Positions 53,327 to 61,240 of a stretch of DNA of 64,000 bases are shown here, one piece after another (the first letter of the stretch is position 1; every line of letters begins with the position of its first letter). The DNA is taken from the NCBI RefSeq assembly GCF_030540825.1, contig NZ_JAUOEO010000002.1, forward strand, positions 558,001 through 622,000, given 5' to 3'. The DNA is from Flavivirga spongiicola (lineage in GTDB: Bacteria; Bacteroidota; Bacteroidia; Flavobacteriales; Flavobacteriaceae). Made by a program: the position numbers and the translations under genes. The notes under the pieces were generated by a model that made no database searches, had not been told where the DNA came from, and was given only the letters and a program-made list of their open reading frames with translations.

Positions 53327-53805
53327 TTAGATCTTTAAACTTAAGTGATGTAGAAGAACTTTTAGATATTTATAATTATTATGTATTAAATTCTATAGTT
53401 ACTTTTGATGATGAAGTCTTGTCTTTAGACACTTTTAAAGATAAAATTATACGTATAAATACAGATTATCCATTCATTGTTTTTGAAGAGAATAATGAAA
53501 TTCTGGGGTATGCATATGGAAGTAAATGGCGTCCAAAACCTGCATATAAACACACTGTAGAATCTACAGTATATGTGAAACATGGTGCATTAGGAAAACA
53601 AATTGGCACTAAATTATATACAGAACTATTATTCGAATTAAAAAAACAAAATTATCATGTTGTTATAGGAGGCTTGACTTTACCAAATGATGCCAGTGTT
53701 AAACTTCATGAAAAATTTGGATTTAAGCAAGTAGCACATTTTAAAGAGGTAGGGTTGAAATTTGGTAAGTGGCTTGATGTTGGTTTTTGGCAGTTAGACT
53801 TTTAA
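53323..53805 (+). CDS. GNAT-family N-acetyltransferase (phosphinothricin acetyltransferase-like)
   Basis: The 160-residue protein starts with the PAT-type sequence MIRSLNLSDVEELLDIYNYY and has VESTVYVKHGALGKQIGTKL, the acetyl-CoA-binding motif A of GNAT enzymes (Q/R-x2-G-x-G/A region, here K-Q-I-G-T-K). A GGLTLPNDASVKLHEKFGF motif follows. Family members acetylate small amines or amino-acid analogues. It overlaps the MORN gene by 4 bp and converges with the following thioredoxin-like gene. The specific substrate is unknown. Confidence 0.85.
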   Translation: MIRSLNLSDVEELLDIYNYYVLNSIVTFDDEVLSLDTFKDKIIRINTDYPFIVFEENNEILGYAYGSKWRPKPAYKHTVESTVYVKHGALGKQIGTKLYTELLFELKKQNYHVVIGGLTLPNDASVKLHEKFGFKQVAHFKEVGLKFGKWLDVGFWQLDF

Positions 53806-53808
53806 TTA

Positions 53809-54363
53809 TTACTTCCATTTAATATTGCAGCCAATACTAGGTTTTTGTGGAGTAATATTATCCTTATTTTCAATTAAACAATCTAAAGCATGTCTTAAAT
53901 CTTTTCCAGTAACGGGTATGCCATTTCCTGGACGAGAGTCATCCAGTTGCCCTCTATATGTTAGTTTTAAATTGGCATCAAAAACATAAAAGTCAGGAGT
54001 GCATGCTGCATCATAAGCCTTTGCTACTTCTTGTGTTTCATCATATAAATAAGGAAATGAGTACGCTTCATTTTTTGCATGAATAGTCATGTTTTCAGGA
54101 CTGTCTTGAGGGTAGTTAATAATATCATTGCTAGAAATGGCAATAAAACTCATACCTTTTTTTGTATATGAATTTGCAATTGAAGCTATTTCCTGGTTTA
54201 CATGAATAACAAATGGACAATGATTGCATATAAACATGATCACAGTAGCTTGATTTCCTTTTAATTGATCAAGTGATACATTATTTCCAGAGACAGTATC
54301 AAATAAATTAAATGATGGTGCTTGCGTTTCTAAAGGGAGCATATTGGATGGAGTTCTGGCCAT
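53809..54363 (-). CDS. Thioredoxin-fold AhpC/TSA-family protein
   Basis: The 184-residue protein has the redoxin pattern: LETQAPSFNLFDTVSGN, VIMFICNHCPFVIH with a CxxC at C-N-H-C, FIAISSND, and ACTPDFYVFD with a cis-Pro strand. A CNIKWK tail ends the protein. There is no signal peptide. Members of this subfamily are common in Flavobacteriaceae and may act in cytoplasmic redox or detoxification. The CxxC suggests dithiol chemistry, but the substrate is unknown. Confidence 0.87.
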   Translation of the reverse strand: MARTPSNMLPLETQAPSFNLFDTVSGNNVSLDQLKGNQATVIMFICNHCPFVIHVNQEIASIANSYTKKGMSFIAISSNDIINYPQDSPENMTIHAKNEAYSFPYLYDETQEVAKAYDAACTPDFYVFDANLKLTYRGQLDDSRPGNGIPVTGKDLRHALDCLIENKDNITPQKPSIGCNIKWK

Positions 54364-54476
54364 AAGAATTTAAGTTTTATCAAAGTTCGTTATTTAATGC
54401 CAAATAAACCTTAAAATAACTGCTGAAATTAGATTAGTTCACTACCTGTTATTTTTAAAGTATGAGTTTATGAATT

Positions 54477-54506
54477 TTCTATTTTATATTTCAATATAAA
54501 ATAGAA
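54477..54506. repeat. AT-rich inverted repeat between divergent genes
   Basis: A perfect 14-bp stem (TTCTATTTTATATT / AATATAAAATAGAA) with a 2-base TC loop lies in the 250-bp divergent gap between the thioredoxin-like gene and csaA. A third copy of the core TTCTATTTTAT follows at 54532-54542. It may be an operator or a cruciform-forming site. Confidence 0.65.
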
Positions 54507-54613
54507 CTATAACTTAAATACTGCCTAGGTTTTCTATTTTATCTGAAGAAAGTCTTATTTAAATTTGCTATCAGTCATTTTAAAATTCATTCGGTAATTT
54601 GTATTTTTAAAAA

Positions 54614-54949
54614 ATGAATGATGCAATAACTTTTGAAGACTTTACTAAGGTCGATTTACGAGTAGGAACCATTATTGATGTTAGTGATTTTCCTGAAGCG
54701 AGAAACCCAGCCTATCAGCTTACTATAGATTTTGGAGATTTAGGAATTAAAAAATCATCTGCACAAATCACAACACTTTATAAAAAAGAGGATTTACAAC
54801 AAAAACAAATAGTGGCGGTTGTAAATTTTCCTAAAAAGCAAATTGCTAAATTTATGAGCGAGTGTTTGGTGTTAGGAGCGGTAAATGGTAAAGATGTGAT
54901 ACTTCTAAATCCAGAAAATAAAGTGAAAAATGGAACACCAGTAGCTTAA
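54614..54949 (+). CDS. csaA: tRNA-binding-domain protein CsaA
   Basis: The 111-residue protein is a complete CsaA-type OB fold. It has FEDFTKVDLRVGTIIDVSDF, ARNPAYQLTIDFGDLG, KKSSAQIT, VVNFPKKQIAKFMSECLVLGA and VILLNPE. It matches the expected length. CsaA binds unfolded or preprotein chains and/or tRNA-like RNA, and may have chaperone activity. A strong bidirectional hairpin follows. Confidence 0.95.
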   Translation: MNDAITFEDFTKVDLRVGTIIDVSDFPEARNPAYQLTIDFGDLGIKKSSAQITTLYKKEDLQQKQIVAVVNFPKKQIAKFMSECLVLGAVNGKDVILLNPENKVKNGTPVA

Positions 54950-55032
54950 TGTTTATTTAAAGACTATATAATTTGAAAACCAGGCTATAAGAGCGAGCTT
55001 TGATTTTAAATATTTTGATAAAATTAAACACA

Positions 55033-55065
55033 AAAAAACCGCTACAATTATTGTAGCGGTTTTTT
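55033..55065. terminator. Bidirectional rho-independent terminator
   Basis: A perfect 15-bp stem (AAAAAACCGCTACAA / TTGTAGCGGTTTTTT) with a TTA loop lies between csaA (plus) and the DUF3276 gene (minus). A-tract and T-tract ends allow it to stop transcripts from both directions. Confidence 0.92.
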
Positions 55066-55083
55066 ACATAAACAGTAGTTTAA

Positions 55084-55479
55084 TTATATATCATCAAAAT
55101 CTACATCAGTAAAACTTTCGGTAGATTTGTGTGTATTATCATTTGTCGATGATTCTTCTTTGTTTTCAACTTCATAGCTCTTTTTAAAGTCTTTTTGATG
55201 ACGTTCGCTAATAACTTCGTCACCTTTCTTTTCTATGATATAGTCAGTCATTTCAGCTAATATATCCTTGAACTCAGAAAAGTCTTCTTTATAAATATAT
55301 ATTTTGTGCTTTTTGTAATGAAACGACCCATCATCGTTTGTAAACTTTTTACTTTCAGTAATAGTCAAGTAATAATCATCAGCCTTGGTAGCTCTTACGT
55401 CAAAGAAATAGGTACGTCTTCCAGCTCTTAATACCTTCGAAAAAATCTCTTCTCTCTCCATCATATCATTATTGTTCAT
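55084..55479 (-). CDS. DUF3276 PUR-family DNA/RNA-binding protein
   Basis: The 131-residue protein has the DUF3276 core: IFSKVLRAGRRTYFFDVRAT, YYLTITESKKF, FHYKKHKIYIYKEDF. It is a PUR-alpha-like fold made of strands and a helix, followed by an acidic, Ser/Thr-rich tail. The family is typical of Bacteroidetes and is thought to bind nucleic acids. It is a single gene, followed by a bidirectional terminator. Confidence 0.93.
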   Translation of the reverse strand: MNNNDMMEREEIFSKVLRAGRRTYFFDVRATKADDYYLTITESKKFTNDDGSFHYKKHKIYIYKEDFSEFKDILAEMTDYIIEKKGDEVISERHQKDFKKSYEVENKEESSTNDNTHKSTESFTDVDFDDI

Positions 55480-55637
55480 AGTGTACAGAAATTTATTAAA
55501 TTATCGTTATTTATTATCAAAAATCTAAAAAAAACCGATACTAACCAACAAATTATGAAGTTTCTTTTTGAAATGTTATTTTTTATTGTATAAAATGAAA
55601 AAAACAATTTAGGTTACTTCGTTGGAGTTTAGTAAGT

Positions 55638-57401
55638 TTAAGATTTGTTTGAGGCTGTTTCGCTCAATTGCTTTAAGTACAAATCCTTGTAGTATCCATC
55701 TATGTCTATGAGCATTTCATGTGTACCTTCTTGTACAATTTCACCATCATCTAATACAATAATTTTATCAGCATTTTTAGCAGAAGAAACTCTATGACTT
55801 ACAATAATTGTTGTTTTTCCTTTTGAAATTTTATTAAGGTTTTTCAATATTTTTTCTTCAGTCTCAGTATCAACAGCAGAAAGACAATCATCAAAGAGTA
55901 ATATTTTAGGTGATTTTATAATAGCTCTTGCAATGGATACACGTTGCTTTTGTCCACCTGAAAGCGTGATACCACGCTCACCTAATACAGTATCGTAACC
56001 ATTATTAAATTTAGCTATGTTTTTGTGCACTTGAGCATTTTTTGCTGCTTCAATAACATCATCATCAGTAGCATCTTCTTTTCCAAACTTAATATTGTTC
56101 TTTATACTATCAGAGAATAAGAAAGCATCCTGAGGCACATAGCCTATATTGTCTCTTAAACTATTTAAATTAAGTTTATCAATTTTTGTTTCATTAATAA
56201 TAATGGTACCTTCATTTATATCATAAAGCCTACCAATCAAATCTAAAATTGTAGATTTTCCAGATCCTGTTTTACCTATAATAGCCAATGTGTCCCCCGA
56301 TTTTATATTAAAACTAATGTTTTTCAACGCCTGAATATTTGTGTCATCATAAGTAAAAGAAACATTATTAAAATCAATATCTCCAGTGATTTCTGTATTT
56401 GTATTTATGGTGTTTTTAATTTCCGGTTCAATTTTTAAAAATTCATTAATTCGCTTTTGTGATGCTTCGGCCTGCTGTACAATAGAAGTTACCCAGCCTA
56501 CCGTTGCTACAGGCCACGTAAGCATGTTTACATAAATAATAAATTCTGCAATGGTTCCTAAGCTTTCAATTTCACCATTAATATATTGCATGCCCCCAAT
56601 ATAAATTACCAGTAAATTACTTGTACCGATAAGCAAAATCATCATGGGAAAAAACCAGGCCTGTACTTTTGCTAAACTTATTTGTTTTTCTTTACTTTCT
56701 GATGCAAGTGATTTAAAATTTGTTGCCGTTTGTGGCTCAATACCATATGCTTTAATTACAGAAATACCACTAAAAGATTCTTGGGAAAATGTAGAAAGTT
56801 TAGATAAATACTCTTGGACGATAGTACTACGTTTGTGTATTTCTTTACTTAATTTATATATAATAACAGAAAGAATTGGTAATGGTAAAATGGTGTATAG
56901 TGTTAATTTGGGAGATGCATTAATCATATAAATAATAACAACAACAAATAAAGCAAAAGTGTTAATACTGTACATGATGGCTGGCCCTGCATACATACGT
57001 ACCCTGCCTACATCCTCAGTGATACGGTTCATTAAATCCCCTGTTCTATTTTTTTTATAAAAATTTAAAGAGAGTTTTTGGTATTGGTCGTAAATTTCAT
57101 TTTTTAAATCAAACTCGATATAGCGTGAAACATTAATAATAGTTTGGCGCATAAAAAAGGTAAGTATACCGCCTATTATGGCCGCTCCAATAATATAAAG
57201 AATAGACTCTAACAATTCTGCTTTAAAAACGGCTTGGGAGATCTTCCCTTCTAAAGCTTTTTCTACTATTATAAAAATTTGTTTGACATAGCGCGGCGTA
57301 AAGAGTAGAAAAATTCTAGCAACAACAGTAATGACCATACCTATTAAAAGGTGTGTTTTATATTTTAAGAAGTATTTATTTAAATGTTGTAATTCTTTCA
57401 T
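55638..57401 (-). CDS. ABC exporter, fused permease-ATPase (MsbA/multidrug-type)
   Basis: The 587-residue half-transporter has six membrane helices in residues 1-300 and an ATPase domain from about 340. Motifs include Walker A GKTGSGKST, the Q-loop VPQDAFLF, the signature LSGGQKQR, and Walker B ILLFDDCLSAVD (aspartate followed by Asp in place of the usual catalytic Glu). It should work as a homodimer or heterodimer. The Asp in place of Glu suggests reduced hydrolysis, as seen in degenerate sites of heterodimeric exporters. The substrate is unknown. A TATATTTG box lies just upstream on the same strand. Confidence 0.92.
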   Translation of the reverse strand: MKELQHLNKYFLKYKTHLLIGMVITVVARIFLLFTPRYVKQIFIIVEKALEGKISQAVFKAELLESILYIIGAAIIGGILTFFMRQTIINVSRYIEFDLKNEIYDQYQKLSLNFYKKNRTGDLMNRITEDVGRVRMYAGPAIMYSINTFALFVVVIIYMINASPKLTLYTILPLPILSVIIYKLSKEIHKRSTIVQEYLSKLSTFSQESFSGISVIKAYGIEPQTATNFKSLASESKEKQISLAKVQAWFFPMMILLIGTSNLLVIYIGGMQYINGEIESLGTIAEFIIYVNMLTWPVATVGWVTSIVQQAEASQKRINEFLKIEPEIKNTINTNTEITGDIDFNNVSFTYDDTNIQALKNISFNIKSGDTLAIIGKTGSGKSTILDLIGRLYDINEGTIIINETKIDKLNLNSLRDNIGYVPQDAFLFSDSIKNNIKFGKEDATDDDVIEAAKNAQVHKNIAKFNNGYDTVLGERGITLSGGQKQRVSIARAIIKSPKILLFDDCLSAVDTETEEKILKNLNKISKGKTTIIVSHRVSSAKNADKIIVLDDGEIVQEGTHEMLIDIDGYYKDLYLKQLSETASNKS

Positions 57402-57423
57402 TAACCTTGTAGTAATGGGAGAG

Positions 57424-57431
57424 CAAATATA
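57424..57431 (-). promoter_or_regulatory. -7 promoter element of the ABC exporter
   Basis: On the minus strand this reads TATATTTG, a perfect TAnnTTTG box about 22 bases before the ATG at 57401. No TTG is found at the expected -33 position, so the promoter is probably weak or uses an activator. Confidence 0.45.
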
Positions 57432-57544
57432 ATGTATTAATGATAATAAAAAGGGTGTATTAGTAACATGTAATTGTTAAATATAATTTAAAATATTATT
57501 CTAATAATTAAAACAAAATATGGAGTTACTTCTCAAAATAGTGT

Positions 57545-57552
57545 TATTTTTG
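57545..57552 (+). promoter_or_regulatory. -7 promoter element of nusB
   Basis: TATTTTTG is a perfect TAnnTTTG box 55 bases before the nusB ATG. A clear TTG at the proper spacing was not found. Confidence 0.45.
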
Positions 57553-57607
57553 CAACGAAAAAACAGTGAAACACTTTCATATTTTTTAATTTAAGTTCTT
57601 TGTAATT

Positions 57608-58552
57608 ATGCTAAATAGAAGACATATTCGTGTAAAAGTAATGCAAACTTTGTATGCCTATAAAGGAGGGGAAAGCGATGATTTTAGTAAAGACCAAAAA
57701 TTCTTACTGTTTAGTATAGATAATATGTACAACTTGTATCTCTTATTAATCTCGTTATTGCTAGAAGTTCAAAAAAGAGCTGAAGACGATTTACAAAAAA
57801 AACAAAAAAAGCATTTAGCTACTAAAGAAGACAAAGACCCAAACAAAAAGTTTGTAAATAACCAATTACTTAAATCTTTAAGAGATAATTTGCGATTAAA
57901 AGACCAATTAGATACCTATAAAATAACTAATTGGAAATTTGATAGTGAATATGTAGATGTTATTTTTAAAGAAATTACTAAAAGCGATTTGTATAAAGAT
58001 TATATGCAAACTAGGGTGTCTGATTTCAAAGAGGATAAAGATTTTATTGTTGACGTGTTTAAAGACATCATTGCTCCTAATGAGAAACTTTATGAGTATT
58101 TAGAAGATAAAAATCTAACTTGGCTAGATGATCTTCCTACTGTAAATACTACCATTTTAAAACTATTAAGAAAGGTTAAAGCAACTTCGGCAGAAGGTTA
58201 TTTTACACCTAAATTATATAAGGATTCTGAAGATCAGAAGTTTGCAATTGATTTGTTCAAAAAAACACTTTTAAACAGGTCTCTAATTAATAAAGAGATT
58301 GAAATGAAAACCAAAAATTGGGATTCAGACCGTATTGCTAATGTAGACTATGTATTACTGCAAATGGCTATTAGTGAATTGCATAATTTTCCATCAATAC
58401 CTGTAAAAGTAACTATTAATGAATATTTAGAAATTGCTAAGGAATATTCTACACCAAAAAGTAGCATATTTATAAATGGTATATTGGATAAATTGGTTAA
58501 AGAATACGACGCAGACGGGAGATTAAATAAGATAGGTAGAGGATTACTATAA
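57608..58552 (+). CDS. nusB: Transcription antitermination factor NusB
   Basis: The 314-residue protein starts with the NusB N-terminal motif MLNRRHIRVKVMQTLYAY and has the C-terminal motif WDSDRIANVDYVLLQMAISEL followed by KVTINEYLEIAKEYSTPKSSIFINGILDKL. It is much longer than the E. coli protein (about 140 residues) because of a large central insert rich in Lys/Asp. Long NusB proteins are typical of Bacteroidetes. It aids antitermination on rRNA transcripts. It precedes DUF1573 and yajC in the same direction. Confidence 0.93.
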   Translation: MLNRRHIRVKVMQTLYAYKGGESDDFSKDQKFLLFSIDNMYNLYLLLISLLLEVQKRAEDDLQKKQKKHLATKEDKDPNKKFVNNQLLKSLRDNLRLKDQLDTYKITNWKFDSEYVDVIFKEITKSDLYKDYMQTRVSDFKEDKDFIVDVFKDIIAPNEKLYEYLEDKNLTWLDDLPTVNTTILKLLRKVKATSAEGYFTPKLYKDSEDQKFAIDLFKKTLLNRSLINKEIEMKTKNWDSDRIANVDYVLLQMAISELHNFPSIPVKVTINEYLEIAKEYSTPKSSIFINGILDKLVKEYDADGRLNKIGRGLL

Positions 58553-58621
58553 TTCTGTTAAAAATTTTTAATAGATCAAATAATTACTATTTTTACGTCG
58601 CGAATGACAAAAAATTTAACA

Positions 58622-59110
58622 ATGAAAAAAATAATATTAGGATTAAGCACATTATGCTTAATAGCGTTTACTTCTTGTAAAGAAAATGCTGCTAAGAAAA
58701 TTGATGACAAAAATGTAGCTGAAGCAGCAGCAAGAGATGCAAGTGCATCTAAATTTCCAGTGATTGAGTTTGATAAAAAAGAACATGATTTTGGTGAAAT
58801 AGAATCTAAAACAAAAGTTAAAACAGTTTTTAACTATAAAAATACAGGAGATGCGCCTTTAGTTATTACAGATATTAAAAGTACTTGTGGGTGTACTGTA
58901 CCTCAAGACTGGAGTAGAGAGCCTTTGGCGCCTGGAGAGTCAAGTCAGTTTTCTGTTCAATTTAATGGAAGCGGGTCAAATAAAGTTTCTAAAACAATAA
59001 CAGTTACAGCAAATACAGAAAAAGGATCAGAAACTGTAAGAATTACAGCTTTTGTAAAACCAGATCCTAATGCAAAGAAGCCAGTAACACCAACAATTAA
59101 AGCACAATAA
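58622..59110 (+). CDS. DUF1573 lipoprotein
   Basis: I start at the ATG at 58622 (MKKIILGLSTLCLIAFTSC), giving a normal lipoprotein signal; an ATG six codons earlier (58604) is also in frame. Lipidation is predicted at the Cys of the FTSC motif (about residue 22). The mature protein has a DUF1573 Ig-like domain, including FDKKEHDFGEIESKTKVK and IKSTCGCTVPQD. Such proteins are common envelope proteins in Bacteroidetes with unknown role. The yajC gene follows directly (1 bp gap). Confidence 0.87.
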   Translation: MKKIILGLSTLCLIAFTSCKENAAKKIDDKNVAEAAARDASASKFPVIEFDKKEHDFGEIESKTKVKTVFNYKNTGDAPLVITDIKSTCGCTVPQDWSREPLAPGESSQFSVQFNGSGSNKVSKTITVTANTEKGSETVRITAFVKPDPNAKKPVTPTIKAQ

Positions 59111-59111
59111 G

Positions 59112-59408
59112 ATGGGAGAAGGAATAGGGTCGTTTATGCCGTTTATATTAATGTTTGTAGTTGTATATTTCTTTATGATTGCACCACAAATGAAACGTGC
59201 AAAAAAAGAAAAGAAATTTGCTGCCGAATTAAAAAAAGGGGATAGAATAGTTACTAAAAGTGGATTGCATGGTAAGGTTTTAGAACTAAACGATAAAGAT
59301 GGGAGCTGTGTTATAGAAACGATGTCTGGTAAAGTTAAGTATGAGCGCTCTGCTATTTCTATGGAAATGAGTGCAAAACTAAATGCACCACCAGCAGCAA
59401 AAAAATAA
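59112..59408 (+). CDS. yajC: Preprotein translocase subunit YajC
   Basis: The 98-residue protein has one N-terminal membrane helix (FMPFILMFVVVYFFMI) and the YajC motif PQMKRAKKEKKFAAELKKGDRIVTKSGLHGKV. It is an accessory subunit of the SecDF-YajC complex that aids protein export. It follows the DUF1573 gene directly and is followed by a terminator. Confidence 0.94.
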   Translation: MGEGIGSFMPFILMFVVVYFFMIAPQMKRAKKEKKFAAELKKGDRIVTKSGLHGKVLELNDKDGSCVIETMSGKVKYERSAISMEMSAKLNAPPAAKK

Positions 59409-59423
59409 AGATATTTTTTATAT

Positions 59424-59454
59424 AAAAAGAGCTTCCACATTGGAAGCTCTTTTT
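59424..59454. terminator. Rho-independent terminator after yajC
   Basis: A perfect 14-bp stem (AAAAAGAGCTTCCA / TGGAAGCTCTTTTT) with a CAT loop lies 15 bases after the yajC stop. Its A/T ends make it suitable for both directions. The oxyR gene ends 22 bases later on the opposite strand. Confidence 0.9.
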
Positions 59455-59476
59455 AGTTTATCTAAAAGTGGTTAAC

Positions 59477-60415
59477 CTATTTAGGTAACGGGCTAACAAT
59501 TTTTACATTTTGAAACGCAATAGCACCTCTAACAACACCAGATATAACATCTTGTAAAGCTTCAATAATTTGCATTTTTAATTCACTTTTATGATAGATA
59601 ATACTGACTTCCCTGGCAGGAGAGGGTTCGTTAAAGTGATGTAGATTTTCTTTTTCTTTATCGTTAATATCTAAAGTATGTAAATAAGGTAAGAGTGTCA
59701 TACCTAATCCTTCATTTGAAAGCTTTATAAGTGTTTCTATACTGCCACTTTCCAGTTGAAATTGATCATCTGTTTGGCTTTTAAATACTTTACAAAGATT
59801 AATAACACCATCCCTAAAGCAGTGACCATCTTCAAGTAAAAGCATATCATCAATATCTAAATCTGATACATCCAATTTTTTATGGTTATGTAATCTATGG
59901 TTTTTAGGAATGTACCCCATAAATGGTTCAAAATAAAGAACACGTTCTTTTATGTTTTCATCTTCTAAAGGTGTGGCAGCTATAGCAGCATCTAAATGCC
60001 CATCGTTAATTCTCGAAATGATTTCTTCTGTTGTTAATTCTTCAATTTTAAGCTTAACTTTTGGATGTTTTTTTATAAAATTATTTAAAAACATAGGGAG
60101 TAGCGTTGGCATTACGGTTGGTATAATGCCGAGTTTGAATTCTCCACCAATAAAGCCTTTTTGTTGATCTACAATATCTTGAATTCTATAAGATTCGTTT
60201 ACAATATTTCTTGCTTGATTAACAATCTTTTTGCCAACATCAGTTAATTCAATAGGCTTTTTTGTACGATCAAAAATTAATACATCTAATTGGTCTTCAA
60301 GTTTTTGAATCTGCATGCTCAAAGTAGGTTGTGTAACGAAACATTTTTCTGCAGCTTTAGTGAAATTCTGGTTTTCGGCAACGGCCAAAACATAATATAA
60401 TTGGGTAATCGTCAT
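59477..60415 (-). CDS. oxyR: Peroxide sensor LysR-type regulator OxyR
   Basis: I start at the ATG at 60415 (MTITQLYYVLAV). An ATG three codons upstream is also in frame. The helix-turn-helix has KAAEKCFVTQPTLSMQIQKLE. The C-terminal sensor domain contains H-C-F-R-D-x5-C, with the two cysteines at residues 199 and 208, the same numbers as the redox pair of E. coli OxyR, which supports both identity and start. Peroxide oxidises this pair to a disulfide and the protein then activates its targets. The dps gene is divergently placed 107 bp away, a typical OxyR target. Confidence 0.95.
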   Translation of the reverse strand: MTITQLYYVLAVAENQNFTKAAEKCFVTQPTLSMQIQKLEDQLDVLIFDRTKKPIELTDVGKKIVNQARNIVNESYRIQDIVDQQKGFIGGEFKLGIIPTVMPTLLPMFLNNFIKKHPKVKLKIEELTTEEIISRINDGHLDAAIAATPLEDENIKERVLYFEPFMGYIPKNHRLHNHKKLDVSDLDIDDMLLLEDGHCFRDGVINLCKVFKSQTDDQFQLESGSIETLIKLSNEGLGMTLLPYLHTLDINDKEKENLHHFNEPSPAREVSIIYHKSELKMQIIEALQDVISGVVRGAIAFQNVKIVSPLPK

Positions 60416-60447
60416 AATAATCAATTTAGGCTATAAAAATATAAAAA

Positions 60448-60466
60448 CTATCAATAAAATTTATAG
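60448..60466. promoter_or_regulatory. Candidate OxyR operator upstream of dps
   Basis: CTATCAAT-AAA-ATTTATAG is an imperfect inverted repeat (7 of 8 positions symmetrical). Its ATAG/CTAT half-sites resemble those of OxyR operators (ATAG-N7-CTAT), although here the half-sites are in the opposite order. Its centre lies about 44 bases before the predicted dps transcription start. Confidence 0.4.
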
Positions 60467-60487
60467 AAACAACTGTTAATTATAAAT

Positions 60488-60495
60488 TAAATTTG
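60488..60495 (+). promoter_or_regulatory. -7 promoter element of dps
   Basis: TAAATTTG is a perfect TAnnTTTG box 27 bases before the dps ATG. No TTG is found at -33. An activator-dependent promoter, with OxyR bound just upstream, would explain this (inference). Confidence 0.5.
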
Positions 60496-60522
60496 TAGTA
60501 AACATAAAAAATAGATATAAAT

Positions 60523-61002
60523 ATGACCTTAAATAGTTTAGGATTAGATTCTAAAAAGACCAAAGACTTAGCGAATGATTTGAATCATTTACTGGCTAAT
60601 TTTCAAATATATTATCAGAATTTAAGAGGTATCCATTGGAATATAAAGGGAAAGCGTTTTTTTGATTTACATGTGAAGTTTGAAGAGTTGTACACAGATG
60701 CGAACATGAAAGTTGATTTAATTGCTGAACGTATTCTAACGTTAGGAGTAACACCTTTACATACGTTTGAAGAATATATAGAAAATACTAAAGTACCAGT
60801 AGGTAAAAATATTTCTCAAGATGATAAGGCGGTACGCTTAATTGTTAATTCATTGACAGAGCTTTTAAAGATAGAAAGACTGATTTTAGATAAGTCTGAT
60901 AATGCGAATGATGAAGGTACCAATTCTATGATGAGTGATTTTATTACCGAGCAGGAGAAAACGGTTTGGATGATGAAAGCTTGGTTAAATGAAGCGGTTT
61001 AG
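60523..61002 (+). CDS. dps: Dps-family DNA-protecting ferritin-like protein
   Basis: The 159-residue protein shows the Dps ferroxidase motif: LRGIHWNIKGKRFFDLHVKFEELYTDA (H-x10-D/H-x3-E region split here), with His, Asp and Glu ligands. The Dps-length four-helix fold is preserved (YYQNLRGIHW, VDLIAERILTLG, a C-terminal EQEKTVWMMKAWL). It binds iron and protects DNA from peroxide. It lies divergent to oxyR, consistent with peroxide induction. Confidence 0.95.
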   Translation: MTLNSLGLDSKKTKDLANDLNHLLANFQIYYQNLRGIHWNIKGKRFFDLHVKFEELYTDANMKVDLIAERILTLGVTPLHTFEEYIENTKVPVGKNISQDDKAVRLIVNSLTELLKIERLILDKSDNANDEGTNSMMSDFITEQEKTVWMMKAWLNEAV

Positions 61003-61063
61003 GTTTTCATAATAGTAAAAAAGTGATCATTTAAACTTACGCGTCATAATATTAAAAAAAGTT

Positions 61064-61202
61064 AGACACGAATTACACTAATTAATCTCTTTATCGATAG
61101 ATTCCGACCCTGTAAACTTGGCAGTTAGTGTTCACCTTTAGTTCAATACTAAAACGAAACTATAAAAAAATAGATTCGTGAAAATTAGTGTAATTCGTGT
61201 CT
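61064..61202. repeat. 139-bp element with 20-bp perfect inverted ends
   Basis: AGACACGAATTACACTAATT at 61064-61083 is the exact reverse complement of 61183-61202. The 99-bp middle has no gene and includes a further partial copy of the end (ATTCGTG at 61174). It lies between the convergent dps and DUF58 genes. It has the shape of a small MITE-like or intergenic repeat element. It could also act as an RNA hairpin. Confidence 0.8.
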
Positions 61203-61240
61203 TTTCTAAAATGTACAGATTCGGTAGTTTAAAGATTCTA

